A DNA stretch of 64,000 nucleotides from CAYVIB01 sp964451365. GTDB taxonomy: Bacteria; Pseudomonadota; Gammaproteobacteria; Pseudomonadales; Cellvibrionaceae. Below are positions 9,527 through 18,242 of this stretch, piece after piece (position 1 is the stretch's first letter; each line of letters begins with the position of its first letter). Under the pieces are notes generated by a model. That model saw only the letters and a list, made by a program, of their open reading frames with translations. It was not told the origin of the DNA and searched no databases. Where the stretch lies: positions 65,640 through 129,639 of the forward strand of contig CAYVIB010000011.1 of NCBI GenBank assembly GCA_964451365.1, given 5' to 3'. The position numbers and the translations under genes were made by a program.

Positions 9527-9686
9527 TCGATGGTCCGGTTTACTCTGGCGCGGTGTTGACGGGCGCAATTCATTTAACGGGCGTACCTGGTTTTTCGGGA
9601 AGCGGCAATTCTAGCAGACGCAGGCGCGTGGAAACACCCCGGGGTTATGACTCAAATTCGCTTACTCCGGGCATGAGCTACAATAA

Positions 9687-11369
9687 ATGCATATACATAA
9701 AACCCACTTTGCAATGAAGCAGATCGATATCATAAAAACCTATAGCCACAAGCGATGCCTGGTGGTGGACGACATTCCGGATGCCCGTACCTCCCTCAAG
9801 CGGATACTTGTCGATTTCGGGGCGAAAAATATCGATACCGCGGGCAGCGCCGAAGAAGCAATCGATCTTTGCGAACGACACCAGTACGACATCGTGCTCG
9901 CCGACCACAATCTCGGCCATGGGAAAAACGGTCAACAGCTTCTGGAGGAACTGCGCTACCACCGGCTGCTGAAAAACAGCTCGGTGTTTATGGTTATCAG
10001 CGCGGAAAACGCCATTCAATTGGTCCTTCACACCCTGGAGTACCAGCCCGACGACTACGTCAATAAACCGGTCAATCGCGACTCGCTGCGACCGAGGCTG
10101 GATTACGCCATGCTCAAGAACGAAACGCTCGCCTCTGTGAAGAACGCCCTCGACGAAGGCAACCCACCAAAGGGGATTGATGCCTGTAAAGCCCTGGTGG
10201 CAAGGAAAGGCAAATTTTACCTGGAAACCTGCAAGATGCTGGGGGAACTGCTTTGCGAGCAACACCGCTATGAAGAGGCGGAAAAATTTTATCTCGGCCT
10301 GCAGGGCGACCGGTCGTGGCTTTGGGCCCAACTTGGCTTGGCCAAAGCCCTGTTCGGGCTGGGCCAGTTGGATAATGCGGAACAGATACTGACCACTATC
10401 ATCCACTCGAACAACCTGTGCCTGGACGCCCACGACCTGCTGGCAAAAATATATCGCGCAAAAAACAAATCACAGCTGGCTCAACTCTCCCTCGGCGAGG
10501 CCGTCAAAATTTCACCCCACTCGGTACAGCGCCAGCGCGATATGGGAAGGATCTGCAGCGAGAACAACGACCTGCCCAGCGCGGTTCACGCCTATCGCCA
10601 GGCGTTGAAGCTGGCTCGCAACTCCTGTCATGAACAACCGGAAGACTATATCAACCTGGTGCAGACCCTGACCCGGCTAAGCGCCGGCAACTCCGTCGAC
10701 ATCATCAGAAAGCTCGCCGCTGAAGCGCTGGATATCCTGAAGCTCTTGAATAAAAAATACGGCCGTCACCCGGTCATCAACACCTACAGTAAATTGCTTG
10801 AAGCGAATGTCTACGACGCGCTCAACAATTCCGGTAAATCCGACGAACTTGCGCGGGATGCAAGGCAGGTTCAATCGGAAATGAAAGCCGAACTGCTGCT
10901 CAACACATCAATGGAACTCTGTATCGGCTGCGCCAGGGCTTTTATGGCGCGGGGGCAGTATGACGAAGGCGAACACCTGTTGCAGGAAATTGCCAAAATC
11001 AATACCGACCCGGCCGTTGCGGTACAGTTGGACAAACTGCTGCGTGAACCGGTAACGGGCGAAGGTATCCAATACGCGGCAAAACTTAACAAGCAGGGAA
11101 TTGAATATTATCAGGCGGGAGAAATTGAAAAAGCGGTCCGCTCATTTGAGTCGGTGTTAAAGGAACTACCCAATCATATTGGCCTCAACCTGAATTTGAT
11201 ACAGGCGATGATCAGTAAAAACAAGGAATGCAAAGGCATTAACGACAAGGAAATTGCCGCGATACAATCCTGCTTCAGGCGTATCGGTGAAATTAAACCT
11301 TCTTCCAGCCACAGCGACCGCTATCAATACCTGATGCGACAGTTCGAGAAACTGCACTCGCCGCGGTAA
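9687..11369 (+). CDS. Response regulator with C-terminal TPR repeats
   Basis: A 560-residue cytoplasmic protein. The N-terminal receiver domain (about residues 20-140) has the acidic pair Asp28/Asp29, the phosphoacceptor Asp73 in IVLADHNLG, Ser105 and Lys127 in YVNKPVN. The remainder is helical and TPR-like, for example GLAKALFGLGQLDNAEQIL and IEYYQAGEIEKAVRSFESVL, with no DNA-binding or GGDEF/EAL output. Such proteins signal through protein-protein contacts. No histidine kinase is nearby. The start could be ATG 9687 or ATG 9714; neither has a good ribosome-binding site. A TACAAT box at 9679-9684 is a possible -10 element that would favour 9714. The gene is divergent from cvpA. Confidence 0.85.
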   Translation: MHIHKTHFAMKQIDIIKTYSHKRCLVVDDIPDARTSLKRILVDFGAKNIDTAGSAEEAIDLCERHQYDIVLADHNLGHGKNGQQLLEELRYHRLLKNSSVFMVISAENAIQLVLHTLEYQPDDYVNKPVNRDSLRPRLDYAMLKNETLASVKNALDEGNPPKGIDACKALVARKGKFYLETCKMLGELLCEQHRYEEAEKFYLGLQGDRSWLWAQLGLAKALFGLGQLDNAEQILTTIIHSNNLCLDAHDLLAKIYRAKNKSQLAQLSLGEAVKISPHSVQRQRDMGRICSENNDLPSAVHAYRQALKLARNSCHEQPEDYINLVQTLTRLSAGNSVDIIRKLAAEALDILKLLNKKYGRHPVINTYSKLLEANVYDALNNSGKSDELARDARQVQSEMKAELLLNTSMELCIGCARAFMARGQYDEGEHLLQEIAKINTDPAVAVQLDKLLREPVTGEGIQYAAKLNKQGIEYYQAGEIEKAVRSFESVLKELPNHIGLNLNLIQAMISKNKECKGINDKEIAAIQSCFRRIGEIKPSSSHSDRYQYLMRQFEKLHSPR

Positions 11370-11373
11370 TGTT

Positions 11374-12060
11374 TCATCCTCCGCCGCAGCCGCTGCAGCC
11401 GCCACCACACCCGCCTCCGTGGCCGCCGCCTTTCCCACCTCCGTAAGAATTCAGCCAGCGGATCACCTTATAAATAAAATATACAGCAACCGCCAGTTTG
11501 ATATAAAACCAGATATCGGATACCCCTTCCTCCTGCGTACAGGCGACCAGCAAAACCGGCACCAGTGCGAGAAAGGCAAAAATGTGCGAAGGTTTTGGAA
11601 TTGTCCAGGTGTGATTTTTATTAACGCGAACAAACCTGGCTGAATGCCGGAATCTCTCTTCGGCGCCTGGCCAAATGTCCGCCGGAGGATCTTCATTAAA
11701 AACAATGCGATATCGTTGAAGCGTGTTGTTGTATTGTTGACGGAAAAGTTCCGCCTGTTCGGCGCCACCTTTCGTTGGCTCATGATGGAGATCAAAACCT
11801 AAGGTCTCGCCGCAAAACCTAATCCAATAGGACCGGGTGTAAGTTAAATGAAGATGCCATACCTGATCCACCTGATCCGACGGTGTCATGGCCTCCGCGG
11901 CAATCGCGCACAAGTAGGTAAACCTTTTGTACTCAATTATGCACCGGCGGGCATAACTTTCACGCCAGCCATTTTCCCGTGCAAGACGATGCAGGAAAGT
12001 TAGCCGGCTTTCTCCGTCATCGATTTCATACGCTTCTATTTTTTCCCGAAGTGAGTTCAT
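11374..12060 (-). CDS. Membrane protein with Gly/Cys-rich C-terminal tail (glycine-rich domain-containing protein)
   Basis: A 228-residue protein. The N-terminal ~140 residues are soluble and His/Trp-rich, with the block DDGESRLTFLHRLARENGW and VDQVWHLHLTYTRSYW. These resemble bacterial glycine-rich-domain (GRDP/DUF1399-like) proteins. Two hydrophobic segments follow (about 155-172 and 185-202). The protein ends in a Gly/His/Cys tail of about 22 residues containing four Cys, reminiscent of TIGR04222-type membrane proteins. The ATG at 12060 overlaps the stop of the GH105 gene (ATGA), implying translational coupling. The tail could bind metal or form disulfides; that is speculation. No function is known. 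Confidence 0.75.
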   Translation of the reverse strand: MNSLREKIEAYEIDDGESRLTFLHRLARENGWRESYARRCIIEYKRFTYLCAIAAEAMTPSDQVDQVWHLHLTYTRSYWIRFCGETLGFDLHHEPTKGGAEQAELFRQQYNNTLQRYRIVFNEDPPADIWPGAEERFRHSARFVRVNKNHTWTIPKPSHIFAFLALVPVLLVACTQEEGVSDIWFYIKLAVAVYFIYKVIRWLNSYGGGKGGGHGGGCGGGCSGCGGG

Positions 12061-13163
12061 TTCTTCCCCTCACTTATTGCCACCAGATTATCCGCAAACC
12101 ACAACACTGGCGCCTGACTGTGAAAATCACCGGTGGTTTTCGGCCGTTCAAGATAATAATTGATGTCCCTGCTCTGCCCGGTGCCAATGCACACATCGGA
12201 TAACCGACCCTGTTCATCGATGTAATCAGTCAGGGCGGCCCAGGCTTTTTGATAAGCGAGTGTGAATTTTTTATTGTCCAGGATACCCGCCCCGACACCT
12301 GCCGAGATAGCATAACCGAACATTGCGGTGGATGAGGTTTCCTTCCAGGAGGTTTTGTTATCCAGCAGCTGTCGCCACATACCGTCGTCGGCCTGATACT
12401 TCAGCAAAGCGCTCATCATCTTTTTATAACCCGCCAGGATCGCGGGATAATGTGAGTTTGTTTGCGGCAATTCCGACAGTAACTCTGCCAGCCCCGCCGC
12501 CACCCAGCCATTGCCTCGCCCCCAGAAAAAGGGAGCGTTTTCGCCGTGGTGAAACAATCCGTTCGGGCGCTGAAGTTTCTTCAGATAGGCATCAATTTCA
12601 AGTGCGGCGCGATTCAGGTAAATTGGATTTCCCGTTGCCCGGTACGCCTGGACCTGAAGCGCACCAATCATCCAGACATCATCTATCCAGTAGCGCGTTT
12701 GTTTGGTCATGCCATTTGGCAGCGGATCTTCCCATTGCGCATCGGCGAGAATCAACCCTTCCTTGCGTTTGGAAATATTTTTACCCGTCAGATAAAGCTG
12801 TAACGGCAAAATACCGTAAACATTGGCATCGACATGTCCCGCCTCCGGCAATTTTTCCGTACCGGGAACTTCGCGATACCTGTTTTCGAGGTGCTTTATC
12901 AATTCCCTGTCGTTCAGGCGGCCGGCAAGCCGCAATGCACCGTATCCCACCGCCGCTTCGGCATAATGAATGCCGGTAAAATCGCTGGTGACATACATCA
13001 TATAATCCGGCCGGGAAAGAAGGTCCTCTATTACCCGCCTGCCAACAATCTCCGGTGAGGTTTGCACGGACCGGGAAGAAGCGGGCGCCGCCTCACCGCT
13101 ATGGCTTCCCGCTCCAAGCGTCAACAGCAACGGCAGCAACAGGTACAATCTGAACAGTTTCAT
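12057..13163 (-). CDS. Glycoside hydrolase family 105/88-like protein (unsaturated glycuronyl hydrolase type)
   Basis: Predicted secreted (alpha/alpha)6-barrel hydrolase of the GH105/GH88 group. These enzymes remove unsaturated uronic acids left by pectin, rhamnogalacturonan or ulvan lyases. The 368 residues begin with a signal peptide (MKLFRLYLLLPLLLTLGAG). Family blocks include YWIDDVWMIGALQVQAYRAT (with the catalytic-type Asp pair), FFWGRGNGWVAAGLAELL, WKETSSTAMFGYAI and DFHSQAPVLWFA. The ATG at 13163 follows GGAG by five bases; an earlier frame extension lacks a leader. Its stop overlaps the start of the Gly/Cys-tailed protein. No lyase or sugar transporter neighbours it, so this is not a complete utilization locus. 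Substrate is unresolved. Confidence 0.85.
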   Translation of the reverse strand: MKLFRLYLLLPLLLTLGAGSHSGEAAPASSRSVQTSPEIVGRRVIEDLLSRPDYMMYVTSDFTGIHYAEAAVGYGALRLAGRLNDRELIKHLENRYREVPGTEKLPEAGHVDANVYGILPLQLYLTGKNISKRKEGLILADAQWEDPLPNGMTKQTRYWIDDVWMIGALQVQAYRATGNPIYLNRAALEIDAYLKKLQRPNGLFHHGENAPFFWGRGNGWVAAGLAELLSELPQTNSHYPAILAGYKKMMSALLKYQADDGMWRQLLDNKTSWKETSSTAMFGYAISAGVGAGILDNKKFTLAYQKAWAALTDYIDEQGRLSDVCIGTGQSRDINYYLERPKTTGDFHSQAPVLWFADNLVAISEGKK

Positions 13164-13334
13164 CGCGGCTCCAACAATTGTTATTGTTCCTGGGGTAACC
13201 TGCAATTGCAGGTAATAGTAAACCCGCCCGCGGTCAAACACCACCCTGCACGACAGTTTGCAGTGCCGGTCATATTTTTATAGGCCAATTTGTTGTACGG
13301 TGACAACTTGCTAAAACCATTATGGGAAAACCCG

Positions 13335-14204
13335 ATGCCGCAACGCCACCTTATACTGTCCTGCCTGCTTCTACTGATTATTTGCTCGCACAGCCAAGCC
13401 GAATCACCGGTGTGGAGAATATCAAAAGGCGGTAATGAACTGTTTGTGGGGGGAACATTTCACCTGTTGTCCTCCACCGATCACCCGCTACCGGAAGCTT
13501 TTACACAGGCTTACAAGAACGCTGACAGCCTGGTATTTGAAACCGATATCGAAAAAGCTCAAAGCCCTGCCTTCCAGATGGCCATGCTGAAAGCGCTGAC
13601 CTATCAGGACGAACGAACGCTAAAAGACGTTTTAAAGCCGAAAACACTCGAATCATTAAAAACCTTCCTTGCCGGTCGTGGACTTCAGTTGGACAACTTC
13701 GCCAAATTCACGCCCGCCGGTCTCGGATTAATGATCGCCATAACGGAATACCAACGCCTGGGTATGCAGCCCATGTATGGCGTTGACGTGGTCTATCACC
13801 AGAAGGCCACGGCGGATAAAAAGCCGGTCAATGCGCTCGAAAGCCCGGAGGAGCAGCTGGAGTTTATCGCCAAAATGGGTGAGGGACAGGACGATGAAAT
13901 GATTACCTATACCCTGGAAGAAATTGATCGCCTGCCGGAACTGATCAACGGCATGAGGCGGGCGTGGCGTACCGGAAATTTAAAACAACTTGACGAACTG
14001 GCAATGAAGGACGGTCGCGAACAATTTCCCAAAACCTACCAGTCACTGATTACCGATCGCAATGACGCCTGGTTAATGCCAATCAAGCAAATGTTGGCAG
14101 ATAACGGGACTGAGTTTATCCTTGTCGGCGCATTGCATCTTGCCGGCCCGGACGGACTGATTGCACAATTAAAAAAGCAGGGATATAAAATTGAAAACCT
14201 GTGA
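13335..14204 (+). CDS. TraB/GumN family protein
   Basis: A 289-residue exported protein of the TraB/GumN family (Tiki-like putative metalloproteases; bacterial roles are poorly known). A signal peptide (LILSCLLLLIICSHSQA) is followed by the family hallmark GGTFHLLSSTDHPLP, a central DVVYHQKA segment, ITDRNDAWL and the C-terminal VGALHLAGPDGL. The paired GxxH motifs and the Arg-Asn are the conserved putative catalytic residues. ATG at 13335 follows GGGA at a short distance; a more upstream ATG at 13290 would put the leader 15 residues inside the protein. It is divergent from the GH105 gene and convergent with the M23 peptidase gene. Confidence 0.88.
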   Translation: MPQRHLILSCLLLLIICSHSQAESPVWRISKGGNELFVGGTFHLLSSTDHPLPEAFTQAYKNADSLVFETDIEKAQSPAFQMAMLKALTYQDERTLKDVLKPKTLESLKTFLAGRGLQLDNFAKFTPAGLGLMIAITEYQRLGMQPMYGVDVVYHQKATADKKPVNALESPEEQLEFIAKMGEGQDDEMITYTLEEIDRLPELINGMRRAWRTGNLKQLDELAMKDGREQFPKTYQSLITDRNDAWLMPIKQMLADNGTEFILVGALHLAGPDGLIAQLKKQGYKIENL

Positions 14205-14209
14205 TTCCA

Positions 14210-14235
14210 GGTCCCGCCGTAGTCCAGACGGGACC
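14210..14235. terminator. GC-rich hairpin between convergent genes
   Basis: Inverted repeat GGTCCCG-N12-CGGGACC lies just after the TraB/GumN stop and before the end of the convergent M23 peptidase gene. It has no clear U-run on either strand, so termination activity is only possible. Confidence 0.4.
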
Positions 14236-14259
14236 ACTCTTCACCGCATCACCACAATT

Positions 14260-15396
14260 TTATTTCGTGGTCTCCGGCAGGCTTTGTTTGACGCTCACCG
14301 CCGTGTAGGCCTTGCCCTCCTCTAACTCCCTGGGAGCGGAATCGCCCACTTCGAACTTAATCGGAAAATTCACCTCCTCGAGAAATTCATTGATGCTGTA
14401 AACCTCAAAGTGAAGATGCGGGCCGGAAGAATAGCCGGTATTCCCCGACAAGCCGATTTTTTGTCCCTGCACCACACTCTCACCCACCTTTACGAACGAG
14501 CCATTATTTTGCAAATGAACATAGGCACCGACGCTCCTGTCGTCGTGCAGAATTTTGATGTTATTGCTGTGCTCCCGATAGGCCTTCCGTACGCCACCCG
14601 ATGTATAGTGATCCACAACCTCTATAACCTTCCCGCCTCTCGCGGCATAAACGGGTGTTCCCACCGGCATGTTCCAGTCGATAGCGTATTCTCCGCGATG
14701 GGAAAACTCACCATTGTAACCTTGCCCTACCCTGCGGCGGGTACTCAGTTGATAAGGCAACCGATAGACAAAGCTATCGTCGTGACTGACGTTGAGAAAG
14801 CCTCTTTTTGCCTGAATACTGTGGGGATAATGCCAACCGCCGAAATCCTCAATTAACCTGGCGGTAAATAAAGTACAACGTTTTTTCGCTGCGCAGGATT
14901 GCGCATGGGGGAATGTCACACTCGGCTTCAGGTTTTTGAAACCCTTGTTTTCAAAACTGATCGTCAGCGGCGCTTCAATGGTGTTAAGCATGAAAAAGGT
15001 AAATACATCGTCTTTCAACTCCACCTGAATGCACAGATAATTTTCGATACAGTTTTGCCAGTAGTCGTTTACCTTGCGCCATTTGATTGCGGGGTTGAAG
15101 CGGGATTTTTTCGCTCGGTCCTGAACAAACAGGCTGACCACCTTTGTCCTGGACCCCGGCTGGAAAATAGCGGTGTCCGGCAGATTTCTGCTGGCCCGCA
15201 TATTTTCCAGGTCGACATCCAGCCAGACTTTGACCGGAAAGGTGTTGATATTGTTAACGAAGAGTTCGACTTTGTCGTCGGCCTTTTCTATTGTCAGGCA
15301 GACGCCGTCGGTCTCGCAGGAATTCGCCATTGCCGACAGGCTCAGGCAGAAAAATACACTTGCAAAAATCCCGCGCAACGGACGGTGAAACCTCAT
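14260..15396 (-). CDS. M23 family peptidase (LytM-type)
   Basis: A 378-residue exported protein: signal peptide (ASVFFCLSLSAMA), an N-terminal ~200-residue beta-rich region of unknown type with several Cys, and a C-terminal M23 domain. Zn-binding motifs are visible: SHRGEYAIDW (His and Asp of HxxxxxxxD) and SGPHLHFEVY (HxH), plus a conserved His in GAYVHLQ. An active murein endopeptidase is therefore predicted. The ATG at 15396 overlaps the SPOR gene stop (ATGA). The coupling to a SPOR protein, which binds septal denuded glycan, fits a cell-wall role. Confidence 0.9.
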   Translation of the reverse strand: MRFHRPLRGIFASVFFCLSLSAMANSCETDGVCLTIEKADDKVELFVNNINTFPVKVWLDVDLENMRASRNLPDTAIFQPGSRTKVVSLFVQDRAKKSRFNPAIKWRKVNDYWQNCIENYLCIQVELKDDVFTFFMLNTIEAPLTISFENKGFKNLKPSVTFPHAQSCAAKKRCTLFTARLIEDFGGWHYPHSIQAKRGFLNVSHDDSFVYRLPYQLSTRRRVGQGYNGEFSHRGEYAIDWNMPVGTPVYAARGGKVIEVVDHYTSGGVRKAYREHSNNIKILHDDRSVGAYVHLQNNGSFVKVGESVVQGQKIGLSGNTGYSSGPHLHFEVYSINEFLEEVNFPIKFEVGDSAPRELEEGKAYTAVSVKQSLPETTK

Positions 15397-15968
15397 GGAT
15401 CGAACTTTAACAGGAGCGTGTCGATATGATACTTTTTATCCAGTTCAGTTTTTTCTTTTTCCAATTTGTCGCGATTCAGTGTTGGCCCCACATAAACCCG
15501 CGACATTTTTCCTCCATTGGCCCGGACTTCGCGAATATAGGCTTTATAGCCGGCGTCGATTAACTCGTCACGCATTTTCACGGCCCGGCCCGCGGATTGA
15601 TAACTGGCAATTTGCAATACCCAGCCTTGCGGCACGCCCTTTTCAGTTGTCGTAACTTTCTCCGGTTTGTTTTCCGTTGTGACATCGGGCTCCGATTTTT
15701 CTTCCGCCACTGGCTTTTCCTCCGGAACAGGGGAAGCTTCAACAACCGGTACAAACATTTCTTTCGCCGGTTTGGCGGGTTCAACTTTTTCCGATGTGGG
15801 AGCCGGACGTTCAATAACCACCGGTTCCATAGTCGGCGCTGGCGGGATAAGCGTTTTCCGGTCTACCGGCTCAATTCGCTCCCGGTCAAAAAACACCGGC
15901 ACAAAAATAATAGCGATTGCCAGCAATACAAACGCGCCGATAATTCGCTGTTTTAATCCGTCATCCAC
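15393..15968 (-). CDS. SPOR domain protein (DedD-like)
   Basis: Single-pass inner-membrane protein with a periplasmic SPOR domain that binds denuded peptidoglycan at the septum; it resembles DedD. The N-terminal segment DDGLKQRIIGAFVLLAIAII is followed by a Pro/Glu/Lys-rich linker (about 45-110) and the SPOR domain (about 112-190, beginning GWVLQIASYQSAGRAVKM). I chose GTG at 15968, which has AGAGG six bases upstream, overlaps the folC stop by 8 bp and matches relatives that start xxDEGLKQR. A GTG at 15986 would add six residues. The order accD-folC-SPOR is as in Pseudomonas. Confidence 0.87.
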   Translation of the reverse strand: MDDGLKQRIIGAFVLLAIAIIFVPVFFDRERIEPVDRKTLIPPAPTMEPVVIERPAPTSEKVEPAKPAKEMFVPVVEASPVPEEKPVAEEKSEPDVTTENKPEKVTTTEKGVPQGWVLQIASYQSAGRAVKMRDELIDAGYKAYIREVRANGGKMSRVYVGPTLNRDKLEKEKTELDKKYHIDTLLLKFDP

Positions 15969-17328
15969 GTTCAGCCTCTTGAACACTGTTTGCTATTGCC
16001 ATCTGCGTTTGCCGTTGCCACTCGAGCAGAAAGCTGCTGGCTTCACCTACCGGATAGAAAGAACCCGTTACAATGGTCACGCATTTTGGCATTGACCAGC
16101 CTTCACCGGTATTTGCCTGCATCCGCGATCGCATCGCTTCGACGGTTGATGAAAAGGGTTGAATTTTTCCACCATCGACGCCGGCTTTTTTCAGGATGTC
16201 GGTGAGCAACTCCGGTTCAGCGGCTCTGGGATTTTGCGCAAAAGCCACAGGGTACCAACAATCCACTAGCGGTACCAACCAGTCCAGGCTTTCCGCCATG
16301 TTTTTATCGCGCATCATCGCCACAACCACTTCGATTTTTTCCACTCCCTCCCGGCGCAGCCTGGACAGGTTGACCGCCAGGTATTTCATCGCCGCCGGGT
16401 TGTGAGCGACATCAAGCACCACTTCATAACGATTGTTTATTGCCACGCGCTGAAAACGTCCCGCCACCTTCAACCGGCTCAGACACGATTCAAGCAACTG
16501 ATCGTCCAACGCAAGATCGAGCAGATGAAAAGCCTGAACCGCCGCCGCAACACTGGGCAAGGGTAGCTCGGGTTTGGGCAGGCCGGCAAATTCCTTTCGA
16601 TTTCCGGCGGCATCCGACACCATTAGTTTCAGGCCATCATCCGTTTCGCAGCCGAATTCACGATCGATATAAAAAGCCGTTGCCTGCAGCTCCTCCACTT
16701 TCCGCCTTATAATTTGCGGTGGGTCTTCATCGCAACAAATCACCAAACCGTTACGGCGAACAATACCGGCCTTTTCCGCGCCGATAAGTTCCCGCGTGGA
16801 ACCCAGCCAGTTTTCATGATCCATCGAGATAGAGGTAATAACCGAGATATCGGGATCGAGAATATTCACGGCATCGAGACGACCACCCATGCCAATTTCC
16901 AAAATCCAGTAATCCAGCCCGGCTTCGGCAAACAATAAAAATGCCGCCAGGGTGCCGAACTCGAAATAGGTCAGGCTCACTTCCCCGCGGGCATCGTCAA
17001 GCTTTTCAAATGCCGAACACAGCAGGGCATCGGAGGATTCAGTCCCGTTTATTTTAATTCGCTCGTTATATCGAATAACGTGGGGGGATGTGTAGGAACC
17101 CACCCGGTAACCCGCTTTCAGCAGCAGGGCGTCCAATGTTCTAACAAAGGTTCCCTTTCCGTTAGTGCCGGCAACGGTGATAACCTTGGTCTGAGGTTTT
17201 TTATCGAGAAGGCCGAGCCGGTTGGCAACGACCTTAATTCGATCGAGGCCCAACTCTATTTCGTTTGGATGGAAGGTTTCCATCCATGCGAGCCAGTCCT
17301 CGAGCCGGGTAAATCGCGCTGTGGTCAA
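15961..17328 (-). CDS. folC: Dihydrofolate synthase / folylpolyglutamate synthase
   Basis: Cytoplasmic ATP-dependent ligase that adds glutamate to dihydropteroate and to folates. The 455-residue protein has the Mur-ligase-like P-loop GTNGKGTFVRTLDALL at about 54-69, the WILEIGMGGRLDAVNI block, SITSISMDHENWLG, and ELVDVAHNP-type VVLDVAHNPAAMKYL near residue 310. The start appears to be TTG at 17328: it gives an N-terminus colinear with relatives (DWLAWMETFHPNEIELGLDRI), and no in-frame ATG or GTG precedes the conserved block. It lies 6 bp after accD, so it is clearly cotranscribed. Confidence 0.93.
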   Translation of the reverse strand: MTTARFTRLEDWLAWMETFHPNEIELGLDRIKVVANRLGLLDKKPQTKVITVAGTNGKGTFVRTLDALLLKAGYRVGSYTSPHVIRYNERIKINGTESSDALLCSAFEKLDDARGEVSLTYFEFGTLAAFLLFAEAGLDYWILEIGMGGRLDAVNILDPDISVITSISMDHENWLGSTRELIGAEKAGIVRRNGLVICCDEDPPQIIRRKVEELQATAFYIDREFGCETDDGLKLMVSDAAGNRKEFAGLPKPELPLPSVAAAVQAFHLLDLALDDQLLESCLSRLKVAGRFQRVAINNRYEVVLDVAHNPAAMKYLAVNLSRLRREGVEKIEVVVAMMRDKNMAESLDWLVPLVDCWYPVAFAQNPRAAEPELLTDILKKAGVDGGKIQPFSSTVEAMRSRMQANTGEGWSMPKCVTIVTGSFYPVGEASSFLLEWQRQTQMAIANSVQEAERG

Positions 17329-17334
17329 AGAAGT

Positions 17335-18198
17335 TTACGCTGCAGGTTTGTGGGTCAGTTTCGCCAGGAGGGAAGCGATACGATCCCGCATCTGGCTTCG
17401 ATGAATAATCATATCGATCGCCCCATGCTCCAGCAAAAATTCGCTGCGCTGAAAGCCCTTGGGCAGTTTCTGCCGGATAGTCTGCTCGATAATATTCGGA
17501 CCGGCAAACCCCGCCCGCGCGCCGGGTTCGGCCGCGTTGATGTCCCCCAGCAACGCCAAACTGGCGGAAACACCTCCATAAACCGGGTCGGTCATGACGG
17601 AGATATAGGGAATGCCATTTTGTTTCATTCGTTCGATAACAGCGCTGGTTTTAGCCATCTGCATCAGGGAGATCAGCGCTTCCTGCATGCGCGCGCCGCC
17701 GGTGGCGGAAAAGCAAATCAGAGGAATCCGGTTTTCAAGCGCGACATTGGCGGCACGGGTAAATCGCTCGCCCACGGCGTAACCCATGGAACCACCGTGA
17801 AAGGCGAATTCAAACGCGGCAGCCACAACGGGCAGACTCTTCAGGGTACCTTTCATGGCAATAAGAGCGTCTTTTTCGCCGGTGGTTTTCTGCGCGGTTG
17901 AAAGACGTTCGCGATACTTTTTAACATCCTTGAATTTAAGCCGGTCTATCGGCAGCACATCCGTCGCCAGTTCCTCACGATTTTCGGGATCGAGAAAAAC
18001 ATCCAGCCGACGGCGGGCGCCGATGCGCATGTGGTGGTCGCACTTCGGACATACGTCGAGCGTTTTTTCCAGTTCCGGACGATACAGTACCGCCGCGCAT
18101 TTGGTGCACTTCTTCCACAGCCCTTCGGGAACCTTGCTCGCTCCCTTCCTGCCTTCGGACCGGACCGCACTGGGAACAATTTTATCTAGCCAACTCAT
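17335..18198 (-). CDS. accD: Acetyl-CoA carboxylase carboxyltransferase subunit beta
   Basis: Beta subunit of the carboxyltransferase that makes malonyl-CoA with AccA, for fatty acid synthesis. The 287 residues include an N-terminal four-Cys zinc ribbon (CTKCAAVLYRPELEKTLDVC, then PKC) at about 29-51 and the crotonase-like carboxyltransferase region with FSATGGARMQEALISLMQMAKTSA. The start is ATG at 18198 (MSWLDKIVPS); a longer frame upstream overlaps trpA and has no support. It sits between trpA and folC, the usual gammaproteobacterial order. Confidence 0.96.
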   Translation of the reverse strand: MSWLDKIVPSAVRSEGRKGASKVPEGLWKKCTKCAAVLYRPELEKTLDVCPKCDHHMRIGARRRLDVFLDPENREELATDVLPIDRLKFKDVKKYRERLSTAQKTTGEKDALIAMKGTLKSLPVVAAAFEFAFHGGSMGYAVGERFTRAANVALENRIPLICFSATGGARMQEALISLMQMAKTSAVIERMKQNGIPYISVMTDPVYGGVSASLALLGDINAAEPGARAGFAGPNIIEQTIRQKLPKGFQRSEFLLEHGAIDMIIHRSQMRDRIASLLAKLTHKPAA

Positions 18199-18242
18199 GA
18201 ATCTTCTCTTGTCAGTTCGTTTAGCACTACGTATTTTTATTT

